A stretch of DNA of 30,672 nucleotides from Penumbrarchaeum sp964445525 (GCA_964445525.1 CAYULA010000043.1:1-30672), one strand, 5' to 3'; shown: positions 23,013-30,672, counted from the first letter of the stretch. Notes: generated by a model from the sequence alone, not told the origin. Translations and numbers: made by a program.

Positions 23013-23435
23013 TCAGATCTTGGCTCCCAGAACCTTGGAGATCTCTGCCAGCTCGATGTACTGTTCGATCCCCTCGTTCTTGGCTTCCTCGACGGATGCG
23101 GCTTTCTTTCCTCTAAACTCCTCGGGTGTCCCAATGTAAACCTTGACCCTTTTAAGGGCATTTCTTCCCCTGTCCTGTTGGTAGGGAAGCATTCCCCTGA
23201 TGGTCCTCTTCAGGATCCTGTCGGGCATTCTCGGGAAGTAGGGTCCTTTCCTGGGATGATTCAGCTCCCTCTTTCTGATGTAATTTTTCAGGACCATCTT
23301 TCTATTTCCCGATACTATGGCCTTCTCGGAATTTATTATTGCCACCTCAAGGTCCCTGTTTTTCAGGAGCTTTTTTGCCACATGGGTCGAAAGTCTTCCC
23401 ATGATGAGTCCGGATGCATCTATGATCTCGACCAT
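23013..23435 (-). CDS. rplM: Large-subunit ribosomal protein uL13
   Basis: uL13 is an early-assembling 50S protein. The product is 140 residues from the ATG at 23435, beginning MVEIIDASGLIMGRLSTHVA. It has the conserved region RGPYFPRMPDRI-like (here KGPYFPRMPDRILKRTIRGM) and a lysine-rich C-terminal part. A GTG at 23444 would add three residues, but GGGTGA then ATG gives better spacing. It starts six bases after the eL18 stop codon and ends 12 bases before uS9, so all three genes are one operon with coupled translation. Confidence 0.97.
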   Translation of the reverse strand: MVEIIDASGLIMGRLSTHVAKKLLKNRDLEVAIINSEKAIVSGNRKMVLKNYIRKRELNHPRKGPYFPRMPDRILKRTIRGMLPYQQDRGRNALKRVKVYIGTPEEFRGKKAASVEEAKNEGIEQYIELAEISKVLGAKI

Positions 23436-23440
23436 GATAA

Positions 23441-23803
23441 TCACCCGATAATCCTGACACCCTTCCCCTTTGGATTCTTCTGCACCAGTTGGGGAATAGT
23501 TAGCACGGTTCCTCCGGCCGAGGTGATCTTCTCTCTTGCTCCATTTGTTGACTTAAAAGCGGCCACCGTAACGGGGTAATCGATATCGCCAGCGCCCAGC
23601 AGTTTTCCGGGGATGATCAGGGTCTCGCCCTTCTTTACATGGAAAGAGATCCTCGATATATTGACCTCTGCCCATACCCTGGAAGGTTTTTCCAGACGCT
23701 TTGCGATGTCTCGCCAGATTGGGGCTTCGTTCTCTCTCGACCATGTTTTCAGGTCGAAAATGAGTGAAACAAGCCCCGGATCGGTTTTATTTGGGCTTGC
23801 CAT
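23441..23803 (-). CDS. rpl18e: Large-subunit ribosomal protein eL18
   Basis: eL18 is an archaeal/eukaryotic-specific 50S protein, which firmly marks the organism as archaeal. The 120-residue product has the family features VSLIFDLKTWSRENEAPIWR, the strand-turn VKKGETLIIPGKLLGAGDI, and the C-terminal PQLVQKNPKGKGVRIIG. The ATG at 23803 is preceded by GGAGGAG at a good distance. It leads the operon eL18-uL13-uS9, a widely conserved archaeal gene order. The usual rpoD neighbour is absent; instead a divergent methyltransferase gene lies upstream across 114 bp. Confidence 0.97.
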   Translation of the reverse strand: MASPNKTDPGLVSLIFDLKTWSRENEAPIWRDIAKRLEKPSRVWAEVNISRISFHVKKGETLIIPGKLLGAGDIDYPVTVAAFKSTNGAREKITSAGGTVLTIPQLVQKNPKGKGVRIIG

Positions 23804-23871
23804 TCTGACTCCTCCGACATCGTATTCTAATGTCTCTCCCTTGTGGGAGGAGGCGACCCTACGCTGCCATC

Positions 23872-23881
23872 ATTTAAAAAC
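23872..23881 (+). promoter_or_regulatory. TATA-like box of the methyltransferase gene
   Basis: ATTTAAAAAC lies about 40 bp before the ATG at 23918, placing transcription start near 23903. The longer frame beginning at 23843 would start upstream of this box, which argues for the shorter protein. Confidence 0.55.
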
Positions 23882-23917
23882 TTTATTACCTTGGAACGCC
23901 TCCTTTGTTCGGGTAAA

Positions 23918-25135
23918 ATGTGCAATGTTGATGAAGAATCCATTGATAAATTCATGAAAGATATTCCGGTAGAGTCCCTGATGGGCATTGTTGAGGAAAC
24001 CTACGAGGATCTTTTAAAAGGAACAAATAAAAAGAAAATTTTCCAGGGTATTATTTCGAAAGATTTCAATCGTGATGTTGCCGGTTTGGTTTTGGACATC
24101 TGCCTGACAAGAAAAAAATCCAAGGGAAAATTCACAGATCATGAAAGATTGTATTTCACATCGGAGGGCTTGAGATGGGCCACTCCGGAAATCGCAGCCG
24201 ATCATTGCGCGGGAAGAATGGAGAGATACAATATCGCAGACCTCACCTGCGGACAGGGTGGTCAGGTCATATCATTTTCCCGGGTTGCGGAAAAGGTAAT
24301 TGCCGTTGATATCGATCCTTTGAACTGTCTGATAACCAGGATGAATTTGAGATCTCTCGGAATTGAAAACGTGGAAGTGATAAATTCCGATTGTCTTTCA
24401 CAATCGGTAATGGATAGATTGGATGATAGGTACGTATTATTCAGCGATCCGGCCAGGCCGGAAGGCTCCCGGGAAAGGACCATGGATGAGATCGTCCCCG
24501 ATCCGAGGCAGATTGAAAGGGCTTACAGGGATACAGTGCCCGGAATGTGCTTCGAGATACCTCCCTATATGTCGCTGGAGAGGATAAAATTCGATCATGA
24601 GGCGGAATACATCTCCATTGACGGAAGAATAAACAGGTTGAATATTTATTTGGGCGAACTCAAAAAGGCAAACCGTTCTTCGGTGGTTCTTCCAAGCGGA
24701 GGATGCCTGACGGGGGAACCTTTTCCGATTGAAGAGGAATATACTCCCGAAAACATGATCGGGTCCTACATCAATGAAGTGGATCCCACGGTTGTAGCTT
24801 CCGGGCTGCTGGGAAACCTGATCAAAGAAAATGGGTGGAGGGTATCAAGTCTGAAATTGGATCACAGGAGAACCCTGCTGCTTTCCAAGAATCTGCTTTC
24901 GTCACCCTTTATCAAGAGTTCCTACGAAGTTTTGGGTATTGCAGACACCGTACCGGAATTGAAAGGAAAACTGAGGGAGGCAGGTGCGGGTTTCGTGACA
25001 CTCAGGTATTCGGTAAAACCCCGGGATTACTGGAAAATCCGAAATGATCTCGAGGAGAAGTTAGAGGGAAAAATTAAGGTGAGCGTTTTCAGAAAAGGCG
25101 ATTACATAATGGCCAGGAAAATATCGGAAGGATGA
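23918..25135 (+). CDS. Class I SAM-dependent methyltransferase with THUMP-like C-terminal domain
   Basis: This is a predicted RNA-directed or protein-directed methyltransferase of 405 residues. A helical N-terminal domain (about 1-100) precedes YFTSEGLRWATPEIAADHCA. The Rossmann domain has motif I, IADLTCGQGGQVISFS (about 128-143), and the acidic ribose-binding strand VIAVDIDPLN. A motif IV-like VLFSDPARPEGSRERT lies near 194-209. The C-terminal region fits the THUMP-like domain of a poorly characterised family found in bacteria and archaea. DPAR instead of NPPY/DPPY argues against simple N6-adenine methylation. The frame opens at 23843, but the ATG at 23918 agrees with the promoter. The substrate is not known. 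Confidence 0.75.
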   Translation: MCNVDEESIDKFMKDIPVESLMGIVEETYEDLLKGTNKKKIFQGIISKDFNRDVAGLVLDICLTRKKSKGKFTDHERLYFTSEGLRWATPEIAADHCAGRMERYNIADLTCGQGGQVISFSRVAEKVIAVDIDPLNCLITRMNLRSLGIENVEVINSDCLSQSVMDRLDDRYVLFSDPARPEGSRERTMDEIVPDPRQIERAYRDTVPGMCFEIPPYMSLERIKFDHEAEYISIDGRINRLNIYLGELKKANRSSVVLPSGGCLTGEPFPIEEEYTPENMIGSYINEVDPTVVASGLLGNLIKENGWRVSSLKLDHRRTLLLSKNLLSSPFIKSSYEVLGIADTVPELKGKLREAGAGFVTLRYSVKPRDYWKIRNDLEEKLEGKIKVSVFRKGDYIMARKISEG

Positions 25136-25145
25136 ATGATCGTCA

Positions 25146-26249
25146 TCATTCTATTTCGACTATTACCGTGGATAGTTCGGCATTCTCCCGTGAGCTGTTT
25201 CCTCCGTCATCCACCACCTCGAGTGACACATAGTAAATACCTCTATCAGTGAAGGTGTAAGTCAGCGTGGGGGATGAGGTGGTCTCTATCGAAAGATCGC
25301 CCACGTACCAGATGTATTCCACTATTCCCGAATCATCCCAGGAATCCGAAGCGTCAAATTCCACCACAGCCTCTCCTTCGGTCAGGTTTTTTGTGATATC
25401 ATCTCCCGCCGATGCCATGGGAGGCGCGTCGAAACTGAATAGGATCCCCTCGCTAACGGTCACCTCCCTGAAAGGTGAATTCGGATGGCAGTAATTGTTC
25501 GTCACGGACCCAGAAAGGGCGTATGTGCCCTTTTCCGTGTGATCGATTGCCCTCGATATGGTAAGTATGTTTGCCGGATATCCGGTTGAATTTATATCGA
25601 ATCTTTCACCGTTGGGTGTAATAATCTCTCCTTCGAATGTGTAAGATTGGGGATCCTCTCCGTTGGGTGAGGTTCTGTTTCCAAAGAGATATTCCATGGT
25701 AACCTCCACCTTGTAATCGGGAGTCAGTCGGGTGCTATCGGCGTTGAAGCCGTTCCAGCCGGTTACAATCTTGTCTGCAACCGAGTCCATCCTCATCGTG
25801 TATACGTCGCTTTGTCCGTCCGCCCTAACGGTAAGGTGATATTCGCCGTTACCCCACAGAAAATCCCTGTATTCGACCTTGTGCCTGCCGGTATCACCTC
25901 TGATGTTGGCATTTCCTGAATAAATGGGCTTTTCCGCATCCTCGTAATATATCTCCACATCAACCTTTCCATCATATTCTCCCACACCGTTCACCGATGT
26001 ATAGATCGGGAAACTGATCCCATCGATCTCCTTTTCAATGTTACCGACCACTACCGAGGAAACGGAATTGTTGTTGAATAGAACCACAAGGACCGCTATG
26101 AGAATTATCCCGGCCACTATCACTCCTCCTATGATCAGAGCGGGAGAAGGTCTTGATCTGTCGTGTTCGCCACCTGTTTCGAGGTCCTTTTCTCTCCTTG
26201 TGGAAGGCCGAGCCAATGGATCACCTAAATGCAAGAAGAATCGGTTCAC
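25146..26249 (-). CDS. Membrane-anchored surface protein with PKD domain
   Basis: This is a 367-residue extracytoplasmic protein. A 37-residue charged N-terminus comes before one hydrophobic helix, ALIIGGVIVAGIILIAVLVV (about 37-57). The outer part is beta-rich with N-x-S/T sites. The C-terminal 90 residues form a PKD domain: APPMASAGDDITKNLTEGEA, FDASDSWDDSGIVEYIWYVG, then TLTYTFTDRGIYYVSLEVVD. PKD domains mediate adhesion or sugar binding in archaeal surface proteins. The start is GTG at 26249, with no other Met codon before the helix. A TATA-like stretch lies near 26262-26275. It ends 10 bp after the convergent methyltransferase gene. The specific function is unknown. Confidence 0.75.
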   Translation of the reverse strand: MNRFFLHLGDPLARPSTRREKDLETGGEHDRSRPSPALIIGGVIVAGIILIAVLVVLFNNNSVSSVVVGNIEKEIDGISFPIYTSVNGVGEYDGKVDVEIYYEDAEKPIYSGNANIRGDTGRHKVEYRDFLWGNGEYHLTVRADGQSDVYTMRMDSVADKIVTGWNGFNADSTRLTPDYKVEVTMEYLFGNRTSPNGEDPQSYTFEGEIITPNGERFDINSTGYPANILTISRAIDHTEKGTYALSGSVTNNYCHPNSPFREVTVSEGILFSFDAPPMASAGDDITKNLTEGEAVVEFDASDSWDDSGIVEYIWYVGDLSIETTSSPTLTYTFTDRGIYYVSLEVVDDGGNSSRENAELSTVIVEIE

Positions 26250-26283
26250 TAAAAAAGGTTTTTGAATTATGCGGTAAAAATCA

Positions 26284-28086
26284 TCATCTGGGGAACTTCA
26301 AGGTAAACGTGGATCCAACAACCTCGTTATTTTCCACCCTGTCGGATACATCTATGCTTCCCCCATATCTTCTAACGGCCATGTGTACTATGGTCATCCC
26401 TATGCCTGTGTGGATCTTCTTGACCGGGTTCGAATACCTTTGAAATAACATCTCCTTCATCTTGGAACTCATTCCTCCCCCGTGATCCCAAACCCTGATT
26501 TCGGTTGCTTCTTCCGATTGCGTGGCATCTACGCCGATGAACGGCTTACCATTCTCCTGGGCTTTTATTGAATTGTGAAATAGATTGTAGAACGCTTCCT
26601 CGACAATCTCCTCTGCCTCCAATACCATATCATCATCAATATTGAGACGAACATCCGGTTCCACATCGGGAAATCCATCCCGAGCCATATCCAGAGACCT
26701 CTCGATCAAATCCTTCAGATGAATCTTTTTCGTATCTTTGGGTTCCTCCCTTATCCTCGAGAGTTTAGTAACATCCTTTGCCAGCTTTGTTGACCTGTCG
26801 GCAAGCGAATGGACCAACCTAAGTGTTGCATCCTCCCTTTTCCTGTCTCCCTTTACAACTTCCAGAGCATCAAGACCGCTTTTTATTCCGTGCAGGATAT
26901 TTCCCATGTCATGTGCCAGCAGATCAAGATAGAACTCTGCCCTATTCCTCTCTTCTATCAGGGATTGCTGGTGCTTCTTCCTTTCCGTGATATCCCTGGA
27001 GACCACACACAGCATCTTCCTCTCTCCCCTGTTGATCCGACTTGCTGAGACCTCAACATCCACCAAAGTCCCATCCTTCCTTCGATATGTCCGTTCTCCC
27101 ACCATCGCTTGACCTTTGGAAAGGACCGTCTCTATCTTCTCGGAGATATCCAGCTCGGAATGGGCCACGAAATCGCTAGCCTTCAATCCTTTCATCTCCT
27201 CTCCTGAATATCCAAGCAAATTCTGGAGTGCCATGTTCGATTCCACAATTTCCCTTGTCTCGATATCATATATGTATATGTTTTCTGCCGATTGCTCTAC
27301 CGTGGCCCTGTATTTTTCTTCACTTTCCTTCAATGCCTTTTCCGTCAACTTGTTTTCCGTGATATCCAGGAAAAGTGCAGCATATCCTCGATAACTCCAC
27401 GTATCATCGAACCAGGGCGTGCCGGAAAAGAGAATCCTTCTCATTTTTCCATCCGATCTTATAATGGTGGTCTCAGTTTTCTCGCTTGATCCGCTCTTTC
27501 TTCTTTCTGTTAGCTCGCTTATAATACGGATCTCCTCGTCGGGTACTATGTCGGCAATATTCATTCCTGCCAGTTTTTCCTGGTTGTACCCCAGGAGTTC
27601 CGTAAGAGCCGGATTCGCATAGAGGAAATTATCATTCCTGTCCATGATCCCCAATCCTTCATGCAGGTTCTCCACCACCATACGGTAACCTCTATGTGTG
27701 TTCCTGTCACTTTTGCCGTTCCCCATAAGGATGGTAATATCGGTTATCATAAGGATGATGAAATGGTATTCCCCTTCCTGGACCCTGGTCATTGAAACCC
27801 TGGCCCAGGCGGTCCTGCTGTCACGAAATCTAAGCTCCACCTGATCCTCGACCCTGTTTTCAACCTTTTGAAGAAGATCTTCAATGGCTCTGTTCGAATC
27901 CTCATGGAAGGTCTCGATATGGGGGAACTTTTTGTTGATGATGTCCGGTTCTGGCCCCATAAATTCAATTGCTTTATTATTTGCTTCAAGAAGGATACCA
28001 TCCTCTCTCAATATCAAAAGGACGTCTTTTGCATTGTTGAAGACAACTTCGAAAACACCGTCTCCGAATCTCTTCAACGACTCCAT
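26284..28086 (-). CDS. Soluble PAS-PAS-PAS sensor histidine kinase
   Basis: This is a predicted cytosolic signal-transduction kinase of 600 residues with no transmembrane helix. Three PAS domains cover about 8-120, 133-247 (GYRMVVENLHEGLGIMDRND) and 255-370 (KYRATVEQSAENIYIYDIET), each ending in an xDITE-type motif. The dimerisation region has the phospho-acceptor His392 in LLAHDMGNILHGI. The ATPase domain has the N box AFYNLFHNSIKAQ (about 498-510), G1 WDHGGGM (533-539) and G2 HTGIGMTIVHMA (about 559-570). No response regulator lies nearby, so it is an orphan. The ATG at 28086 has GAGGTG upstream. The PAS ligands (redox, light, small molecule) cannot be told from sequence. Confidence 0.9.
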   Translation of the reverse strand: MESLKRFGDGVFEVVFNNAKDVLLILREDGILLEANNKAIEFMGPEPDIINKKFPHIETFHEDSNRAIEDLLQKVENRVEDQVELRFRDSRTAWARVSMTRVQEGEYHFIILMITDITILMGNGKSDRNTHRGYRMVVENLHEGLGIMDRNDNFLYANPALTELLGYNQEKLAGMNIADIVPDEEIRIISELTERRKSGSSEKTETTIIRSDGKMRRILFSGTPWFDDTWSYRGYAALFLDITENKLTEKALKESEEKYRATVEQSAENIYIYDIETREIVESNMALQNLLGYSGEEMKGLKASDFVAHSELDISEKIETVLSKGQAMVGERTYRRKDGTLVDVEVSASRINRGERKMLCVVSRDITERKKHQQSLIEERNRAEFYLDLLAHDMGNILHGIKSGLDALEVVKGDRKREDATLRLVHSLADRSTKLAKDVTKLSRIREEPKDTKKIHLKDLIERSLDMARDGFPDVEPDVRLNIDDDMVLEAEEIVEEAFYNLFHNSIKAQENGKPFIGVDATQSEEATEIRVWDHGGGMSSKMKEMLFQRYSNPVKKIHTGIGMTIVHMAVRRYGGSIDVSDRVENNEVVGSTFTLKFPR

Positions 28087-28276
28087 GAGGCACCTCTATA
28101 GGGAAATGAGAAAGCCAGGCGTTTTTAAAACTTTACATGAGATTTGGCAATTAAAATAATCATTGAGCATTGAGTCGATACCTATACGATTTGAAATTCA
28201 GATGAAATCTCATTTTTGTTTACATGTAATCGAAATGTTGCTTACCCGGGATGAATTTTATCTTGGAGGGAGGGAT

Positions 28277-28306
28277 ATGGGTAATTCACAAGGGGCGATC
28301 CAATGA
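28277..28306 (+). CDS. Possible 9-codon leader peptide overlapping the dehydrogenase start
   Basis: ATG at 28277 opens a nine-codon frame (MGNSQGAIQ), and its TGA overlaps the ATG of the next gene at 28303. A strong GGAGGGAGGG (28265-28274) stands before it, while the dehydrogenase has only a weak site of its own. A competing reading is that TTTTAT near 28256-28261 is the TATA box, in which case the leader would not be in the message. Confidence 0.3.
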   Translation: MGNSQGAIQ

Positions 28307-29292
28307 AACTTGTGATCGGTAAGGAATTCAAGGAGGAGGCTCTCGATAGAATAAAGAACTCATATCCGGAGTTGGAGGTTCGAACCGCCAAGAATGCCGA
28401 GGAACAGGATAGGGAGATCCGTGATGCCGACATACTCCTTTCAAGGTTGATACCTTCAAGCCTCGAGGGGGCTCCCCGGTTGAAATGGATACAGTTCACC
28501 TGGGAGGGTGTGGACCACCTATCGGAGGAAATGAGGAAAAGTGATATTATAATCACCAATGCCGGTGGAGCGCATTCCATCCAGATGGCGGAACATGTTT
28601 TCTCATACCTGCTTACAATCTCGAGGAAAGTGCCGATGTACCTCGAGCTTCAGAAGGAGTCTAAATGGCTCGATTGGCCCAAGCAGCCACCATTGAGGAG
28701 GCTTTACGGAAGCACCATCGGAATTCTGGGGTATGGAAGGATCGGAAGGACGGTAGCCAAGATTGCTCAGGGATTCGGTATGAGGATCATTGTGTCGAAG
28801 AAAACCCCCTCCGAGATGTCCGCAGAGGGCTATTACGAAGACAATAGCTACGATATCGAAGGATCCATACCGGAAAGGGTATTCGGGCCAGATGAATTGG
28901 AAGAATTGCTTCCACTCTGCGATTATCTGGTTGTGACCCTCCCCCTAACCGAGGATACAAGGGGATTGATCGGAAAGAGGGAACTGAGGTTGATGAAGGA
29001 GGATTCGGTCCTCATCAATATCGGGAGAGGGCCCATAGTCAAGGAGAAGGACATGATCGAAGCTTTGACGGAAGGATGGATATCCGGAGCTGGTCTGGAT
29101 GTTTTCGACGAGGAGCCATTGCCCCCTGACAATCCTCTTTGGGAACTGGATAATGTTATAATAACCCCGCATTCGGGTGTGGGAGGAGATCCTGCCGATG
29201 AAAAGATCCTGGAGATATTCACGGAGAATCTCGAGAGGTTCAGGAAGGGAGAGGAATTGATCAACAGGATAGACAAGAAAAAAGGCTATTAA
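28303..29292 (+). CDS. D-2-hydroxyacid dehydrogenase (NAD-dependent)
   Basis: This interconverts a 2-oxoacid and a D-2-hydroxyacid with NAD(P)H. The 329-residue product has the Rossmann motif GILGYGRIGRT (about 140-150). The catalytic Arg is in INIGRGPIV (about 242), the Glu in FDEEPLPPDNPLW (about 270), and the His in TPHSGVGGD (about 290). WIQFTWEGVDHL in the substrate domain and the EEPLPPDNPLW loop place it in the glyoxylate/hydroxypyruvate-reductase-like branch, not with serA. Residues 160-200 form a longer loop than usual (SEMSAEGYYEDNSYDIEG). No operon partner is present, as it is divergent from the histidine kinase and converges on a zinc-ribbon gene. The substrate is uncertain. Confidence 0.88.
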   Translation: MKLVIGKEFKEEALDRIKNSYPELEVRTAKNAEEQDREIRDADILLSRLIPSSLEGAPRLKWIQFTWEGVDHLSEEMRKSDIIITNAGGAHSIQMAEHVFSYLLTISRKVPMYLELQKESKWLDWPKQPPLRRLYGSTIGILGYGRIGRTVAKIAQGFGMRIIVSKKTPSEMSAEGYYEDNSYDIEGSIPERVFGPDELEELLPLCDYLVVTLPLTEDTRGLIGKRELRLMKEDSVLINIGRGPIVKEKDMIEALTEGWISGAGLDVFDEEPLPPDNPLWELDNVIITPHSGVGGDPADEKILEIFTENLERFRKGEELINRIDKKKGY

Positions 29293-29402
29293 ATATTTTT
29301 TTTCATCATATAGGAAATTAAATAAGTCCAGTTATTCCAGTCTTAAAATACTGTTGATTACAAAAATACCGATCAAGTCCGGGGTGGGCGGGGTTTGTAC
29401 GT

Positions 29403-29426
29403 TCGATCGAAGCCTGCTTCGATCGA
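29403..29426 (+). terminator. 11-bp perfect palindrome with T-run
   Basis: TCGATCGAAGC, two loop bases, then GCTTCGATCGA form a near-perfect cruciform or hairpin, with TTTTT following at 29427-29431. It lies between convergent genes, about 110 bp after the dehydrogenase stop and 7 bp before the zinc-ribbon stop. A plus-strand terminator is likely; a protein-binding palindrome is an alternative. Confidence 0.55.
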
Positions 29427-29433
29427 TTTTTCA

Positions 29434-29694
29434 TCAATCCCATTCCACCGGGATATCGTCGTGTCCTGAATATTTTTTGCCGCAGCACGGACAGTACTGC
29501 TGGTCCTTTTTTACGGATGTGCCGCATCTCAGACATGAGCGTTCCTTCGGCACTGCACCCTTGGCCAGAGTAACCTTCTCACCTGAACATTCTCTGGACC
29601 CAAGGCCGAGGTTCACCTCGACCTTTCCAAGGAATCCCGATAGTTCCAGCAGTTTTGTGAGGATCATTATGGTGCTTTTATTGAAAGGTGACAT
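29434..29694 (-). CDS. Small zinc-ribbon protein
   Basis: This is an 86-residue protein from the ATG at 29694. The N-terminal part (NKSTIMILTKLLELSGFLGK) is an amphipathic helix with a beta-rich sequel. The C-terminal ribbon has SCLRCG and YCPCCG, with Cys 54, 57, 68 and 71 as likely zinc ligands and C70 extra. The frame extends to 29793, but the promoter (TATA-like box at 29716-29725) puts transcription start at about 29694, so the shorter, leaderless form is preferred. Function is unknown; such short ribbons often act as adaptors. It is convergent with the dehydrogenase. Confidence 0.65.
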   Translation of the reverse strand: MSPFNKSTIMILTKLLELSGFLGKVEVNLGLGSRECSGEKVTLAKGAVPKERSCLRCGTSVKKDQQYCPCCGKKYSGHDDIPVEWD

Positions 29695-29715
29695 CCGGCA
29701 TACCCAATTGCTCTC

Positions 29716-29725
29716 GGTATAATGG
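29716..29725 (-). promoter_or_regulatory. TATA-like box of the small zinc-ribbon gene
   Basis: Read on the minus strand this is CCATTATACC, centred about 26 bp before the ATG at 29694. That is the usual archaeal TATA-to-start distance and the reason for choosing this start. Confidence 0.5.
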
Positions 29726-29988
29726 GGAAATCCCGGGTATGCTCCAGGCTTACCTGGTACGGTAAAAACAAAGGCGTAGATACTGCTGTTCACAGATATT
29801 TGCGGTGCCTATGTAGAAGATCATTGGTCATGGAGATGCATATTTGAGATGACATCTTCTGTGTTTTTTCTTTTTATGAAATATGATAAATATCAACTTT
29901 CGATATCACTAATTGCCATTTTCAATGGAATATGACTTTTTTCGAATTGCAATAAAAAAAATCAAGAGTTAAAAAAATCTTGTTTATT

Positions 29989-30606
29989 TCAATCTGCTTT
30001 GATGTTTTCAATTTTAAGGATTTGCCCATCGTTTGTAGATATTAAAACTGTAATATTAAAAATATCTTTTATCTGATCCAAACTTATTAAGTAATCTTTC
30101 AGATGGTTATTAAACCATATTAATGTTACATTATGGCCTTTCATTACGTTTTCTTTAACGCCAATTAAATCATTTGCTGTCTTTGTTGACGAGTACCATG
30201 TCTCTCTTGGCATTAATTCGATGTTTTTCATCTCCAATATGGCATATATTGCGTCTGGTGAATTGGAATAGACCTTACCTTCAAATTCCATCTCTTCTAT
30301 TGAGGACATTAGATCAGATTCCCTCCATTCTGTTGTGTTGTAACCTCCAGCTCCGTTATTTGCTGAGAATGCAATTAGGTACAGTACTATCAGAAATGAG
30401 AAAAAAGTCCATAATATTAGTATTAAGAAATCACATCTTTTATTTATGGTTCTCAGATGGGTATTGTTTTTAGTATCTTTTACTTTTATTTTTAGAAATA
30501 ATATACTAATAATGTTATTTTTTACAAATACATATATTCCTGAGATTAACAATATCAATATCGGAAAATATATTGGCGATAATATTTTGGTTTGAATATT
30601 TCCCAA
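29989..30606 (-). CDS. Short membrane protein resembling the C-terminus of a GT-C glycosyltransferase
   Basis: The 205-residue product has hydrophobic helices near 10-28, 30-40 and 58-80, followed by a soluble tail. The tail carries KVYSNSPDAIYAILEMKN, PRETWYSST, LIWFNNHLKDYLISL and a final STNDGQILKIE. This pattern is, in my reading, the C-terminal end of large ArnT/PMT-like lipid-dependent glycosyltransferases of 450-600 residues. The catalytic N-terminal loop with its acidic residues is absent, and a TGA closes the frame 27 bases upstream of the TTG at 30606. It may be a remnant, a frame-shifted gene, or a stand-alone protein. It is much richer in A/T (Ile and Asn codons) than the neighbouring genes, which suggests transfer. 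Confidence 0.5.
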   Translation of the reverse strand: MGNIQTKILSPIYFPILILLISGIYVFVKNNIISILFLKIKVKDTKNNTHLRTINKRCDFLILILWTFFSFLIVLYLIAFSANNGAGGYNTTEWRESDLMSSIEEMEFEGKVYSNSPDAIYAILEMKNIELMPRETWYSSTKTANDLIGVKENVMKGHNVTLIWFNNHLKDYLISLDQIKDIFNITVLISTNDGQILKIENIKAD

Positions 30607-30672
30607 ACCAATAATACTTCTAGTGTCATGTCAAGTGTAGCCTGTCGTAACGTTTAATAACTATCCGAGCCA

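Noticed and set aside
29910..29935. TTTTCAATGGAATATGAC as a further ORB-like box
   Set aside because: It shares CAATGGAA with the boxes at 9871 and 10341 but lacks the following G-run and has no partner nearby.
1..30672. CRISPR array or defence island
   Set aside because: No regularly spaced direct repeats and no cas, toxin-antitoxin or restriction genes were seen in any frame.
30607..30672. Possible insertion-sequence end at the right edge
   Set aside because: There is too little sequence to find a terminal repeat or transposase; nothing beyond a vague look supports it.

Overview
The window looks like chromosome from a euryarchaeon, most likely of the Thermoplasmatota (Thermoplasmata and relatives). 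The evidence is a set of archaeal information genes (Pelota, archease, RadA, archaeal-type GluRS, and ribosomal eL18-uL13-uS9) together with a bacterial-type gyrB-gyrA pair, which is known from several euryarchaeal groups. Many starts sit about 25-30 bp after a TATA-like box (leaderless), and others have GGAGG-type ribosome binding sites. The lineage is inferred from gene content and was not tested by a tree.

Layout. 1-2096: AT-leaning surface-sugar genes (a GT2 and a GT4 glycosyltransferase, plus a possible tail of an upstream gene). 2154-4745: short-form serA and Pelota on the minus strand, and archease divergent on the plus strand. 4836-8418: a double bactofilin-like protein, an internally duplicated winged-helix regulator, RadA and a small DUF5611-like protein. 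8478-9861: tRNA-Gly(CCC) and another GT4 glycosyltransferase. 9862-10398: a long, very AT-rich gap between two convergent genes. It is bounded by a 21-bp inverted repeat that resembles archaeal origin recognition boxes. 10399-14847 (minus): an ArsR-like regulator with a palindrome at its start, NAD kinase overlapping an inositol-monophosphatase-family phosphatase, a 35-residue small ORF, and GluRS. 14848-19595: a promoter region with a CG-rich alternating purine-pyrimidine tract, then gyrB-gyrA. 19602-22398 (minus): a multi-zinc-ribbon protein, a two-TM protein, a GC-rich gap that may encode a structured RNA, a UPF0047/YjbQ protein, a cupin and a membrane-anchored protein. 22599-23803 (minus): the uS9-uL13-eL18 operon, ending in a 10-bp hairpin. 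23918-29694: a THUMP-like methyltransferase, a PKD-domain surface protein, a soluble three-PAS histidine kinase, a D-2-hydroxyacid dehydrogenase and a small zinc ribbon. The right end holds an AT-rich, short membrane protein that resembles the C-terminus of a GT-C glycosyltransferase.

How the genes fit together. Most of the window is core housekeeping: translation and ribosome rescue, tRNA charging, recombination, supercoiling and NADP supply. Variable surface-glycosylation genes lie at both edges and beside the tRNA. The observations most worth following up are the candidate replication origin at 9871-10361, the possible Z-DNA element in the gyrase promoter, the archaeal bactofilin-like protein, the 35-residue ORF before the phosphatase-NAD kinase pair, and the GC-rich gap at 20504-20810. 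Homology calls are from reading the translations by eye; no search was run.
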